Source of the DNA: Furcasterigmium furcatum
Taxonomy: Eukaryota > Ascomycota > Sordariomycetes > Glomerellales > Plectosphaerellaceae
Assembly (NCBI GenBank): GCA_001599815.1
Contig: BCIA01000001.1
Span: forward strand, 1,244,934 to 1,308,933
Length of the DNA stretch: 64,000 nt
Direction of reading: 5' to 3'
The number at the start of each line of letters is the position of its first letter. Position 1 is the first letter of the stretch. Positions 1 through 12,030 of this stretch are shown here, piece after piece. The position numbers were made by a program, and so were the translations under genes. The notes beneath the pieces were generated by a model, which had not been told where the DNA came from, made no database searches, and worked only from the letters and a program-made list of their open reading frames with translations.

Positions 1-887
1 ATGGTGAAGAGCCAGAAGAAGGCGGCGCCGATGGCGGCGGCGGCGGAGATCCAGACGAGGGCGAGGAAGGTGGTGTTGAAGCTGGCGCGGACGCCGTAGA
101 GCTTGGCGCTGGTCTCAGCGGTGCCGACGACCAGGGTGGACATGACGGTGGAGAGGGAGGCGGCGGCGATGACTGCGATCTCGGCGACGGTGGCCACGAG
201 GAAGGTCACGCAGGACATGACGCGGGTGCAGTTGGCGAAGATGCCGCAGATGACGGAGAGGGCCAGGGCGACGAAGGAGATCATGTAGACAATCTGAGTC
301 CACTTGGAGGCGGTCTTGTAGAGCTCGAGGGCGTCGTTGACCTCCTGGGGGAGCTCGATGCGTCCGCCGGAGAGCTCGCCGACGGTCTCGATGAAGGAGG
401 TGTTCAGGTGCTCGGCGGCCCAGTCGAACTGAGGCTCTGTGCACTTGCGGTCGCCCTTGCGGTCGGTCGTGCAGAAACCCCAGAGGGCGACATCGTAGAT
501 GTTGTCGAGGCCGAGCATCTTGGCGGTGACGTTGTCGCCGTCCCTCTCCTCGACGACGGAGCGGGGGATGAAGGGGAGATCGGACACGTCGTTGACAACC
601 TCGTCGACCTTGTTGGTGATGTCCTCTCCGATGTTCTCGGCGCCGTCCTTGATGTCTTCCTTGACGCCGTTGGCACCGTCCGTGAGCTCGTCGACCTTGC
701 TGTTGAATGCATCCTCCACAATGCCCTTGATGTCAGAGCGGCTGATCTCCATCTCTCGCATGTCGACTTGGAACATGTAGAGGTCCTTGTTGGACACGCC
801 GCCGAGGCAGGCAATGAGGAGGGCGACCAGGGAGACCGCGGAGAGGATGAATGGCAGAGCCACGCAGAAGAAACGGCCGACGCCCAT
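1..887 (-). CDS. SUR7/PalI-type four-pass plasma membrane protein, 3' end outside window
   Basis: Reading leftward from the ATG at 885-887 gives 295 codons with no stop before the window edge, so the C-terminus is missing. Four hydrophobic segments lie near residues 6-31, 197-219, 223-253 and 272-294. The first extracellular loop is long (about 165 residues), acidic and probably helical, and ends in W136-G-F-C139 with a second cysteine at C149 (spacing WGFC-x9-C). That W-x-x-C..C loop signature with four membrane spans is the hallmark of the SUR7/PalI family, whose members sit in cortical eisosome-like domains or act in ambient-pH sensing. Family membership is well supported. Whether it is the Sur7 or the PalI branch cannot be told without the C-terminal tail, which is long in PalI. 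No intron is evident in the visible part. Confidence 0.85.
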   Translation of the reverse strand, partial: MGVGRFFCVALPFILSAVSLVALLIACLGGVSNKDLYMFQVDMREMEISRSDIKGIVEDAFNSKVDELTDGANGVKEDIKDGAENIGEDITNKVDEVVNDVSDLPFIPRSVVEERDGDNVTAKMLGLDNIYDVALWGFCTTDRKGDRKCTEPQFDWAAEHLNTSFIETVGELSGGRIELPQEVNDALELYKTASKWTQIVYMISFVALALSVICGIFANCTRVMSCVTFLVATVAEIAVIAAASLSTVMSTLVVGTAETSAKLYGVRASFNTTFLALVWISAAAAIGAAFFWLFT

Positions 888-1092
888 GGTGACGGCTGTG
901 TGATACTGATGTGGTGGCGGTGGGTTGGTTCGGGTACCTCGCGGCTGTTTGCTGCAGGCGGATTGCAAAAGCGAAGGTGAGGTCGCGGGGTACTAGATGT
1001 ACTTGAACGAGGGTGTTCGTGTAGGAGTGTTGGTGAGTGACGGATGGGAATAAACGGGTAGTAACTGCAGTCAGCTTGGGAGTGGTCTGGTC

Positions 1093-1100
1093 TTATAAAA
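1093..1100 (-). promoter_or_regulatory. Probable TATA box of the SUR7-like gene
   Basis: The segment reads TTATAAAA on the plus strand; the palindromic core TTATAA lies about 206 bp upstream of the SUR7-like ATG. It is the only clear TATA element close to that start. Assignment is by position only. Confidence 0.4.
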
Positions 1101-3712
1101 ACACGGCTGGAAATACGCGGCCTCCCGCGACGATCGCCCTTCCTGGCAGGGCGGGCAGGGCAGATCTGGGATGTTCCCAATCTCGGTGGCGCAGGCTGAG
1201 TTCAGAATTGCGCCCCCCCTTCGGCCACCTGCCGCTCCTCCTTGGCCACGTAAAGCGGCCCACTGATGGGCAGTGACATGGATGGACGCATAGACCAGCG
1301 AAGCCTCCAGCTGCACTGCCTGACAGGGCCAGTACCTATTTTGCGGATATTTAGCGGGCATTTAGCGGGCACAGCGTTTCCTAGGGCTGGCTCAGCCCCC
1401 CCGCCGGCCGGGACGAGGGGCTGACCCCCTTGAAGGGGTTCAATCAATCAGCAAGTGACCGTCAGCCAGACATGCAGCATGGCGCAGCTTCCACTGCTGG
1501 GGGGTACCTTCCCACGTCCGGTTGGCAGGGAGGGTACTTTGGGTCGGTTCACCAGCCCCAGCTTTCGCCTCTGAATCAATCAATTCTCCATCCATCCCCG
1601 TCGCCTGTTCAACCTGCTCGACTCGACTGTTGCTCCCATCAATTCGACATCCCACTGCAGAATTGAGCATACTTGTACATCCCCTCGAAATGATCGCGCC
1701 GTCGAGCTGAAAGAAACGCTCTCAAAACTCGAAGCCTCCCGCACTCCGTCGTCCCGTTGAGGAAAAGCATTGCGCCATCGGCGTTGGCGAGATTGAAGGA
1801 GCTGAGAAGCTGACCGGAAACTTCCTGTCGTAAGCCGCCAAGGCTCCCACGGCACTTTGCACCCTCCAGCTCCAGCTCCTCGCCAGTTGGCGATGCAACG
1901 CTAGGCCGAGAGGGGGATGCTTGATGCAGAGGCGTTCCCTGGCAGATGCCCAATGTCGCCGGCATCTGCCTCGCAGGCTCGCCAGAGAGCCCTGCCCATC
2001 GCTTGTCCGAACCCTTTTCGGGGGCATATCGTGAGGGTGCAGTTGGAATAAGATCTCACTCTCCCAGGATTAAGCAAAGCACCACATTCATGACACCGAT
2101 CCCGCACGACAAAAGTTCTCCGGGGTCGGAACCCTCGAGGCTCGGGGTCCTACCCAAGGAAAGACGGACAGGGCTGCGTCTGACTGACCCTTCGCTTCGA
2201 TTTTCTTAAGTCCGTATACGTGGCCAGAGCCTCGACCTCGAGGCATCCGCCATCTTCTTCACGAGTCGTCGCCAAAGCCAAGACCCGACAGAGGGCAAAT
2301 CACAATGTGAAACGGCGCCATCAATGTCCATCACCCACGATCTGCCATGACGATGGACATGAACACGCACAGGGGTCGTCAGCAAGGGGAGGCTCAGCGA
2401 AAGGGCACAGACCCCGCCTCACGTTAGGCGGGATGTGACCCGCGACCAGTGCTCCGGGAAAAGGGGGCGAAGGGTGCAGGTGCAACCAGCAACACGGAAC
2501 CCCCCTAAAAATAGCACGGACCGAGTCGTGGGGAGGCGGTGCGGAGGCCGAACCCGTGGCCTGGCCGTGAACAACAAGAGGCTCCGTCCACTGGCCACCA
2601 GGGTCCATTCCGAATGCCTTCATGCCATGGCCACGCAGGCTGAGCCACTCACGATTGCCTAAGCTATGTACTGGTTGACTGGCCCGGGCAGCCAGCCGTG
2701 CGGGTGACGAGTCTCAAGCCTCGGGCAGATCAGATCAGATCAGCGTCCGAAGCTCTGTTCCTGGCCCATTCGCGTATCGCCACTATCCAGATTGGGCTCC
2801 GAGGGACCTTTACGCGGGTGCAAGTCCGACGAGCCTCACCTCGGCATCATTCTGCCTCTGGAAAGTCGATGGATGACAGTGTGAGGGGCAGGCAGGACAT
2901 ATGTCGGGAGCTATTAAAAGCCATGGCGAGACAGTTCTTCTGACTGATGATAAATCCCAGGGATCCCCAGGCAGTCAGGCCCTGACCCATGCGTGAACCA
3001 TGTGTTAGTTGTCCTGCGTGGTCAGCTTACAACATACAGGCCTTGCCAACTTGCTTACATATGTCCCACCCAGGGAGCAGCTTCAGACCCCAGAAACAAA
3101 AGTCCCTGACCAGCTGCCAGTCACCAGTATATGTCCTATCGAGGACACCTGCTGGAGGGGACCGGCCGTCAACATGGAATGATCAGACGGTTTCCAATCG
3201 CTGATGAGAATCTTGGCTGCGCGTCGCCAATGTCCTAAGGCACCGGGTATCACGCCGCGCCAAGTCCGACAGGTTTCGCGACTGACTGACGGATGATGCT
3301 GCGTCGAGGACGGACAGCCACGCTTCCTAACGCCGTTGTCGTTTAGCCGCAGCAGCCGTTATGAGGCGGCCGGCAGTGGTTTGTTGTCGTACAACAGACG
3401 TTGCGTTTTGGGGGCTGTTTGGAAGGCCCCCAACGGCCGCCTGTCGACGACCGTTGCTCCTCTATCCGTCACGTCGCACTGCAGTCATGCCCCGCGAAAG
3501 TGCCGACAGGTACAGCTGCAGCACCACATAACTTCCCGGAGCCCTTGGTCTCGGTGAGGTGCGGTGGGGGTTTGGGGCGTGGAGTGGGCGACCCGCGGGG
3601 GCGCACCACTTCCAGCAGCGTTTGGTGTGGTTTCCGGTTGGAGAAGGCCCGGCGCCGCTGTTGTTGATCGTCAAGTCTGGACCGACCTGCTAGCCTCGTG
3701 ACGAACCCCAGG

Positions 3713-3740
3713 CGATGGGCGATGGGCGATGGGCGATGGG
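3713..3740. repeat. Four-copy 7-bp tandem repeat
   Basis: Four perfect head-to-tail copies of CGATGGG lie in the SUR7-PPZ spacer. A slippage-type minisatellite is the simplest reading. Confidence 0.85.
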
Positions 3741-4469
3741 GTAAGGAACGTGCAACTTGCCGCCAAGAGGGCTTGGGAAACACGAGGGACGTCAGGTTGG
3801 CGCCGAGTTCGTTTCTGCTGGTGAAGTTGAAAGCCCCAAGGACTTTGTCCTCCGATGGCAGCAGATTAAGGTTCTGGCAAGTGGCAGGCCATCCTTGTCG
3901 AAGTCGCATCGCGAGTATGATAGAGGCGGGGGTTGGCCCAGGTGACAACACAAATGTCCCGATGAGGGCAGGTCAAGAAGCGGAGGTGAGAGCCACCATC
4001 TGTCCGTCGTCAGGATAGAGGAGCGCCGCGGAGAACGAGCCGGTTTAGGGGCGACCGAGTTGGTGATGGTCTTGCGGCTAATGGTGATAGTGTGCGGTCG
4101 CCACCAGCTGAAGAAGGGAACCATCATGGGTCTCGTGCTCAAGGCAAGGTACCATGGTTTGTTTTTGGGCATGGCACCCCGAGTCCTGAGTGAACATGCT
4201 GGTCTGGGGCATTTAGTGCTTCATCATCCCCCGGGGAGAGGCGGGATGCGGCTCAACGAAGGCCTGCTCAGAGTTCCATGTTGCCATGTCGAGTTGACGG
4301 TGCCTGACCATCCCAAATCTCTGGGTTTCAATGCTGCACAAAGATAGCAGCACGGACATGGATGGAGACGCCATGTTCGTCTGCTGGGGAGGGCGAGAGC
4401 AAGGGGAGGAAGAGGAGGCATGTTATTATAGACGGTGTGTTGTTGCCAGGATTCAAAATGACCTTGATG

Positions 4470-5811
4470 CCCAACCCAAGCTTTTCGTGATCCATCCATC
4501 TCTTGGGTCACTTTTGCCCGCATCCTTCACCCCTGTTCGTCGAGCGAGTAAATCTCGGGCATAGAGTCTGGCCCCATCACCAAGCCCTCGGACAAGAAGA
4601 CTGCTGAAGCGGAGATCCGAGCCCAGGACTGACGGTCTGTGAGCACGAAGAGTTTGGATTCGGGTGTGGACGGGCTGTCCTGCACATTGGACCATCTTGG
4701 CATCATATCAACCGAAGAAGCAAAGTTGCAGAGTTTCAATCCGCCACCTTCTTCACTCACACTTCTTCTTCACTTTCTTCTCAGCACACCGCCCCGGCAT
4801 TCACCACTCAATACTCGACCATCTCCTGAGTATTGACATTCTATCACCCTGGATTTGCCCCGTGGCGACCCAAGGAAAAGAGAAAAGAACGAAAAAATAC
4901 AGCGATCTCTTCGGTACGTCGGCTACAGCAGCAGCTGATCAATCACATCCCCTGTTCGCCTCCGCCCCCGGTCGCCCCTTAAGTGGCTGCCCGTCCGCTG
5001 AGGAGCGCCCCCGAGCTGCCCGCCGCCCGCCGCCCGCTCTCGCCTCTCAGGCGCTGTCCCTCTCCTCTCCACTCTTTCCCTTCCCGTCCCAGCGGAAGCC
5101 TGCAGGTGTGCAGCGCCCGAGGAGGAGGAGACCACCACCTCCGACTCCTGCCCAGTGCACCGCAGCGCTTTATCTCTTGGCTCGAGAACACGAACAAGGC
5201 TGACACAGAAACTTGGCACAGCTCTCCCATCTTCTTTCCTCTTGACACAACACAGCTCAACCGCCAAACGCCGCACAAATCTCCTCCATCCGCGACGGCG
5301 ACCATCCATTCCGCGATATTTCCCACGACGAGCGATACCAGCATTCGATACCCCCCTCTCTGCCAATTCTCTGCCATCTCCTGCGACTCCGATCCAGACC
5401 CCGACCCCGACCCCGACCGACTCCCTCCCTCCTCATCCATTTCCACCGGCCCCCGTCGCCGTGCCCATCCACCACGGACGCCTCCGCTGGCCCTCGTTCC
5501 TCCTCCCTCGCCCTCTTCCTCTCCATCCTAGGACACCTCTTTCACCCTCCCTAGCACCGGGCTGGCGACCGACGAACGCAATACCGCTTAAGCCCTATCC
5601 CCTGACGCCATTCCGTATCTTCCGACCCGGTGGTGAGACGGAGTTAGGACGGTCGCGCCGACCGCAACAACACATCTCCGCCCGACGTCACCGACCACCC
5701 AAACCTTTTTATTAATCACGACCGCACCACGTCGCCCCTCGACTGATTGTCACGACGACGACGACGACTTCATAGCCCCCGTCGACTGCGAAACACACGT
5801 CCCTTCGCATC
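4470..5811 (+). promoter_or_regulatory. ATG-free leader/promoter of the Ppz-type phosphatase gene
   Basis: From 4470 to the start codon at 5812 there is not one ATG on the plus strand (1,342 nt), although about 15 would be expected from base composition. The right two-thirds is rich in C and T tracts and CAAC/CACA words, as fungal 5' UTRs are. The simplest reading is a 5' UTR of about 1 kb selected against upstream starts, possibly with unspliced introns inside. The transcription start cannot be fixed from sequence alone. Confidence 0.55.
5395..5419. repeat. GACCCC hexanucleotide repeat in the PPZ leader
   Basis: About four tandem units of GACCCC/CGACCC occur in the C-rich leader of the phosphatase gene. 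The tract is C-rich on the sense strand and could slow scanning or form structure; no function is shown. Confidence 0.7.
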
Positions 5812-7486
5812 ATGGGAAACACGCCCTCCAGAGAAAAGGGTTCCAAGGACAAGGACGGTCCCGACGACTTCAAGTCGTATCCATCCTTTTCCCGCTCCGA
5901 CACCAAGGAGTCCTCTCGCTCCTTCAGGTCTCTGCGCTCGAAGATTCCCGGCGCCGGCAAGTCCACCGACAGCCCCAGGGGTTCCATCTCTGCCAACGGC
6001 GATGACGCGGCATCCGTAAAGTCTGGCAAGAGCGGCCGCTCCGCCACATCGCGCGGCAGCCGGCACGACTCCATCACCACCCCCACCACCCCCGGCGGTG
6101 CCCTCTCCGAGCTCGACTCCCCCCTCGACGACCATCAACCGCCCCCCTCTCCCGTTCAGCATGCGCATTCTAAGGGTTTCCATGACGTGAGCGCGGCCCA
6201 GGCCTCCGGCGAGGTCGACCACGTCTCCGACCAACCCCCTTGCGCCAGCGCCAGCCTGAACACCCACCTGCAGGCCCCTGGCCAGTCTATCCTGGTTAAG
6301 AACGACACCCTGATCCCCATCGCCAAGTCGCCGGATGGCGAGAGCAAGGACGAGAACCCCGTCGGTGTCGCCATGGGCGATATCAAGGACATCGACCTCG
6401 ACGACTTCATCAAGCGCCTCCTCGACGCCGCCTATGCTGGCAAGGTGACCAAGGGTGTCTGTCTCAAGAACGCGGAGATTGTTGCCATCTGCCAGCGAGC
6501 CCGCGAGGTCCTTCTGACCCAGCCCGCCCTGCTTGAGCTCGATGCGCCCGTCAAGATTGTCGGCGACGTCCACGGCCAGTACACCGATCTCATCCGCATG
6601 TTCGAGATGTGCGGCTTCCCTCCCTCCTCCAACTACCTCTTCCTCGGCGACTATGTCGACCGCGGCAAGCAGTCTCTCGAGACCATTCTCCTGCTGCTCT
6701 GCTACAAGCTCAAGTTCCCCGAGAACTTCTTCCTGCTGCGCGGCAACCACGAGTGCGCCAACGTCACCCGCGTCTACGGCTTCTACGACGAGTGCAAGCG
6801 CCGCTGCAACGTCAAGATCTGGAAGACCTTCATCGATTGCTTCAACACTCTGCCCATCGCCGCTATTGTCGCTGGCAAGATCTTCTGCGTCCATGGAGGC
6901 CTGTCGCCGGCCCTGAACCACATGGACGACATCCGCGGCATTGCCCGACCGACCGACATCCCCGACTACGGCCTGCTGAACGATCTGGTGTGGGCCGACC
7001 CAGCAGAGATGGACAGCGATTGGGAGGCCAACGAGAGAGGCGTGAGCTACTGCTTCGGCAAAACGGTGATCGAGGACTTCTTAGCCAAACACGACTTTGA
7101 CCTGATCTGCCGAGCGCACATGGTTGTGGAGGACGGCTACGAATTCTTCACAGACCGTCTACTGGTGACTGTTTTCAGTGCACCGAACGTGAGTTTTTAT
7201 ATTATCCTCTCATTTATGGTCCAGCCAACTGACTGACCCTGAAATAGTACTGCGGCGAGTTTGACAACTGGGGTGCGGTCATGTCCGTGTCCTCGGAGCT
7301 GCTCTGCAGCTTTGAGCTTCTGAAGCCCCTCGACTCGAGCGCCCTGAAGAGCCACATCAAGAAGGGAAGGAACAAGAGGCAGAGCATGCTGAACAGTCCT
7401 GTGAGTAGTCCTCCGTTGCGTAAGGAACCCGACTCAAACTAACCGCTCTTCAACAGCCTGCAAGGGTCGAGGCACGCAGCGTCTAA
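5812..7486 (+). CDS. Ppz-type serine/threonine protein phosphatase
   Basis: Three exons: 5812-7188, 7248-7400 and 7457-7486; both introns (GTGAGT..TAG and GTGAGT..CAG) are phase 0, giving 519 residues. The protein starts MGNTPS, an N-myristoylation signal, followed by about 190 Ser/Thr-rich low-complexity residues, then a PP1-like metallophosphatase domain from about residue 195. Metal and catalytic motifs are intact: GDVHGQ (250-255), GDYVDRG (279-285), RGNHE (310-314), HGG (361-363) and RAH (434-436). RAHMVVEDGYEFF and the FDNWGAVMSV and KKGR segments are typical of Ppz enzymes rather than PP1, and the length matches Neurospora Pzl-1. Ppz phosphatases control cation homeostasis, cell wall integrity and growth at the cell periphery and are inhibited by Hal3-type proteins. 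The ATG at 5812 is the first in the leader. Confidence 0.92.
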
Positions 7487-8692
7487 TTGAACCATGGGAT
7501 ATGCCGGCGAGCATCACGGAAAAGGGATTGATTGCGCATAGAAGAATGCGGCCAACACAACAGCGCGAAGCAACAGTTACGCACGGTCGTCGAGGACCAG
7601 TGCTTCACCGACACGCCTCAGTCAGCCTACGAGTTGTCTGGACACGAGTGGCAAACGAACAAGGGCCCGAACCAAGCAGAGCAAAGCCAGACGAGGAGCG
7701 AGAGCGCGGCCGGACGCATGTGCCCGCGTGCCGTTGGCGTGATAACCAACAGAAGGCCGGGTTGGGATACCTGGCTATTCAGGCATACGGGGTCTGCGTC
7801 CTCCGCCTCGCGATCAGGACTGCCTTGGGCGGGAAGCCATCTTATTGTCTCGTAGGCGGCCGGCGGCCGTGTCGTCTTCTCTTAGTCCGGGCAGAAAGAA
7901 CCACGCGAGAGGGCCGTCAATAGGCGGCTCGCGCCATCGATTGGTGGGCTGCCCCGAGTCGACCGACATTCACTACTACACACCGGCGAGAGGGAGCAGT
8001 GCAGGACGGGAAGAATCAGCATGTACAGTACTCATGGGCCTCGCGAGACGCCCCGGTGTTTTCACTCTCCGTTCGTCCATCGAGGGTTTGTTCGAGTTTA
8101 GTTACCAACATGGAGTAGGTACCTTAGGGAATGACATATTGCCCTAACCGGGCGTATCCTGGTACATCCCTCCCGGTGTCTCTCAAGAGAGCTCTGGTTT
8201 TTGTGAGGTTTCAATCAAGCATATCGTCAAAGTCCTCTGTTGTTCAGCTACCAAATCTCGGCTACCATAACACACGGACTGCCAGATTATCTTGATCTGT
8301 TGCATCTACTTGTGCCCCTTCAAGGGGGTTCGCTCCAGGCTCGCCGGCCCACATGGTCGCATGCTCATCTCATAGCTACTCGTACAAACATCCCCTCCTT
8401 TCTCTTCGTTCTTGTCATACTGTCGGTATACCGGGACCTCTGTCCCTTTTTTGTGAGCCCTTGACATGAGCTGCCTCATAATCTTTTTCTTTTTCTTTTG
8501 GATAGTAACTATGCCGTCGTTGATCCAGCGAGACTTTGGACCTGTTGCTCCCGGGCCAAAAGTCGCGGGTATATTCCGCCATAAGTGATATTGTGCAATG
8601 CGCCGCTTCATGTACAGTCCTCCGCCGAATTCTGCGTCTCCTGTCGGCTTGATGTTATCACCCGCCTCTCTGCTGAGCCAATGGCCAGCGCA
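7487..8692. other. Spacer between convergent PPZ and DUS3 genes
   Basis: This is the shared 3' region of two genes transcribed toward each other, so it should mainly hold their 3' UTRs and poly(A) signals. An open frame of 140 codons just after the phosphatase stop has no homology I recognise and reads like 3' UTR. A GTAGGTACC word occurs near 8115-8123. Nothing else is supported. Confidence 0.6.
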
Positions 8693-11095
8693 TCAGCCCT
8701 CGGCTTCGTAGGCGTTCGACTTGTGCTTGGGCTGGAACGTGAAGCCCGGGTGGCAAGGTCCGAGGAACATCTCACTGCAAAGGATTAGCTCGGCGTCAAT
8801 TTCATGGTCATGGGCATGTACGTACCTGATCTTGATCCAGTCGCGGTAGTTGTTACTCGCCATGAGTGTCTCGAGATCATTGCGTCCGTGGTACGGAGGG
8901 GGGCGTTGGTTGAGCGAGGGAGGGAGGTGCTCGAGCACCCCGATGGGGATGTAACGGTGCGTGAAGCTCATCCACTCGAGCAGGAAGCGGCGGGTGAAGC
9001 CGATGCCGAGCTCGTCCGAGCCCCAGGCCTCAAGGCCGTAGCGGACGAACTTCTCGACGTAGGTGAGGCGCTCCGAGGCGGACTTGTCGAGGTACTGGCC
9101 CTTCTCGATCTCCTCGAAGAGCCAGGGCTTGACGAGCGCGCCGCGGCCGATCATGACGCTGTCCACGCGCGCTTTGTCGACATGTTCGAAGTACTCAATG
9201 TGGCTGTAGCAGTCGCCGTTGCCGAGGAAGAACATGCGCCCGTCTTTGGCATTGGGGAGGGTGGAGGCATCGGGCTCTGCGGCTGTGTCGGTGAGGTCAT
9301 CCTTTTGCTCGTTGTAGGACTTGATCATGGCGGCACACTCGGCGATGTAGCTCCAGTCGGCCTTCTTGGTGTAGCGCTGCTCGCGGGAGCGGCCGTGGAG
9401 GGTGATGGCCGCACAGCCGGGTGCACCAATGCGGTCACGGACCTCGCGGGAGCCAAAGGCGAGCTTGCCGATGATTGTTGTCGCGTTCGGTCGGTTCGTC
9501 TTGACACCCATGCGGAGCTTAGCGGAGACGGGGATCTCTCCAGAGACGACGTTCATGCCACGGATCATGCGCTCAAGCTTGCCGTGCGAGTCGAGAAGGG
9601 CAGAGCCACTACCTCCTTTGTAGACCGCGTCGACGGGACAGCCGCAGTTGAGATCGATGATACGAAGATGAGGAACATAGCGGCGGAGAGTGTCCGCTGC
9701 CTTTACAGCGACCCAGGGCTGGTTGGCGGATATTTGCGCACCGAACTTGAGATCCTTGGTGTTGTCGTAGCCCTGGACAACGCCGGGACCGTCGGGGGTG
9801 AAGCAGGGAGGGGTGACCTCAGTATCGTGTGCCTTCATGAGGGTCCAGTCGGCCCTTGTGCCCTGTAGGAGCGGCAGACTCATGGCCATCTCCGAGTAGG
9901 TCAGCTGTGCGCCGAGCTCAACGCAGAGTCGTCGGAACGGCAGGTTGCCTTGGGTCGTCAGGGGTGCTAGGACAGGCGTGTCGCGGCCAAAGTAGAGCTT
10001 GCGCTTCTCGGAGGGCTTCAGGGGTGGGTCCACGAATTGGGCGCGAATGTCCTCGTTGTCGGTGACCTGCTGGGTCTTGCGGCGATGATGCAGCTGGTCG
10101 GCCAGCTTAGTCTCCTTGTTAAGCCAGGTGATGTACTTGTCGGCGTCGCTGAAGTCGACACGACGGCGCCCGAGGTCGAACTTGACCTGGTTGGGGACGA
10201 CATTGACGACACCTGGACGTTCGTCCTCCGGGTCGTCGTCCTTCTCCCCACCCTCGCCAGACTGATCCTTGCTGCCCAGCAACACCAGTTCCTTCCGGCC
10301 ATCTTCGCGTTCGACTTCGTCCATGTGACTTTTCACAAATCGGCACTTCCATCCAGATGGGCAGCGTCCATACGTCTCAAAGACGTGACACTTGCCATCG
10401 AACGTGAGGGCATCCTCTCGCCGACCCTCCTCGAGATACTTGCGCAGGTCGTGGCTGTGCTTGCACCTGTCTCCAAACTTGCACTCACGTGGGGAGAATT
10501 CGTTGTGGTTCGCGCGACTGTTGCAGAGCTTGATGGCGTCGTCGAAGAAGCCAAAGTTGCGCTCCTTGTTCTGGCCACGGCGCTTCTTCTTGTCACCCTT
10601 GTCGCCCTCGTTGCGGTCTCGATGATCCTGAGGCTGGCCACGACCCTCAGCAGCATCGTCGTCAACGGTAGTTTCGTTGCGAGGGTCTTTTTCTTCACGA
10701 GTAATGAGATACCTGGGAATGTTAGTAAGTCGGGCCTGGGAGTGCGAGGAGGAACCTTACTCGGATTTGATGGGCGCAGTTCCCGCATCCCTGGCATCGA
10801 CCTTGCGCTCTGGATCCTTCTTCTCGGCAGCAGCTGGCGTCTCGCCGTCCTTCTTTTCCGTGACCGGGGCCTCGACGACGGTGTTCTCCGATCCGCTGGC
10901 AACACCGGTGGCGGCTGCATCACCGTTGTTGGCAGGATGGTTGGTCATATCCTTGAGAGCTTCCGTCTCATCATGACCATTGGTCTTCACGCCAGCAACA
11001 ATCTCAATGCCTTCGTCGTGAGCAGGCGAGGCGTCGGTCTTAATGCGCTTCGCAGCTCGCTCGTCCGGCGAGGCCTCGATAGAGTGAGAGCTCAT
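8693..11095 (-). CDS. DUS3: tRNA-dihydrouridine(47) synthase Dus3
   Basis: Three exons read on the minus strand: 11095-10761, 10712-8826 and 8774-8693, total 767 residues. Splices restore the frame at E112 and at the C-terminal Ser of IKISEMFLGP. The N-terminal 110 residues are low complexity, then two CCCH zinc fingers follow (C189-x5-C195-x3-H199, and C220-x8-C229-x5-C235-x5-H241), then the flavin TIM-barrel with LAPLTTQGNLPFRR and the catalytic cysteine C470 in NCGCP. Zinc fingers plus barrel define Dus3, which reduces U47 in the variable loop of cytoplasmic tRNAs using FMN and NAD(P)H. The C-terminal PKHKSNAY segment is also typical. The last intron (8775-8825) is 51 nt and stop-free in frame, so retention would add 17 residues. 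Yeast Dus3 is somewhat shorter, the difference lying at the N-terminus. Confidence 0.93.
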
Positions 11096-12030
11096 TGTGA
11101 GCTGGGCGTTGGGCGTTTGCGTGGCGGATTGTTCAGGGCTTTGTGGTGGGCGTAGTAAAGGTTCGAGGCAAATTGAAGAAAGCACAGAGATATTGAAATC
11201 CCTTGGCGAAGGTTGTTTGGTTGAAGTCTCTGCCTCCTCGGACCTGGAACGAATGGGGAAAAATTAGAGGAAGAGATGAATCCCGGGATGCCATATAAGA
11301 CACGAAGGAAGCTACGAATTTCCTAGGTACAAATGGCAGGAGCAGAATTTGGCCAGCCGCTAGCGCAGGGTTGCAGGTCATTGTCCCCACCGCGGGGTAC
11401 CGATAAGATAAGCCACCGTCCGGGACAACAGACGTCACGTCGGAAATGAGAAAACATCCATGGATCAATGAACGTGGGTGGACCTCTGTCTAATACAAGA
11501 GGGGAGTGATAATGGAAAAGCACAAAATGCTCCGTTAGAGGCAGCTATAGCATAGGGTGGCAGAAAAGATGGCTGCCCACCTTCGAAAGCCTGATTCAGC
11601 AGACTTCAGATTGAGCCTCCAAAGTGGTGCATCATGATGCTGCATTCTAAGCTATCAAGGACCCGCGAATCTACGTTTTCTCCAGCTAAAGGGCGCATCT
11701 CGAAAAGGGCGAGGGCTGACGGCGCCGCTTTGCCAGTGTTCAGAATTCCTCCTATACCGTGAGCTTTCGGATTCGAAAGATATACTCTAACATGCAAATC
11801 AGCGACTTCCCTTTCCCCCACAGCACTCCTGAAAAGCCTTCTCGCCAATAACGGAGAGCGCGGGCAGTGGTCATGCCTGGCTGGGATATCGAATGAAAAA
11901 GGAGCAAAACGCCGCAAGTCCATACCAACCCGATGCTCTGAAGACTCCGTGGTGAGAGTAAACGCCCAAGGGCCCACCACAGTCAAGTAGCGACGGGTCG
12001 AACACCGGGGCATCCGTGTCACCCTTTTGG
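11096..12030. other. Spacer between DUS3 and the RNase H-fold gene
   Basis: This contains the Dus3 promoter and 5' leader (right of 11095) and the 3' UTR of the RNase H-fold gene (left of 12031). CTAGGTAC occurs at 11323-11330. The open frames present are short and unrecognisable. No gene is supported. Confidence 0.6.

Larger units (their letters stand above)
888..4469. other. Spacer without a supported gene (left part of the SUR7-PPZ divergent region)
   Basis: This is mixed-composition sequence upstream of both flanking genes. Open frames here are short (the longest is about 160 codons, on the minus strand at 3469-3951), often lack an ATG, overlap one another on opposite strands and show no recognisable domain. 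It holds the SUR7-like promoter at its left end and a short tandem repeat at 3713-3740. I see no RNA gene. Confidence 0.6.

Noticed and set aside
408..980. 190-codon frame on the plus strand over the SUR7-like gene
   Set aside because: It lies antisense to a clear SUR7/PalI frame and has the low-complexity Val/Asp/Glu composition expected from reading GC-rich codons backward.
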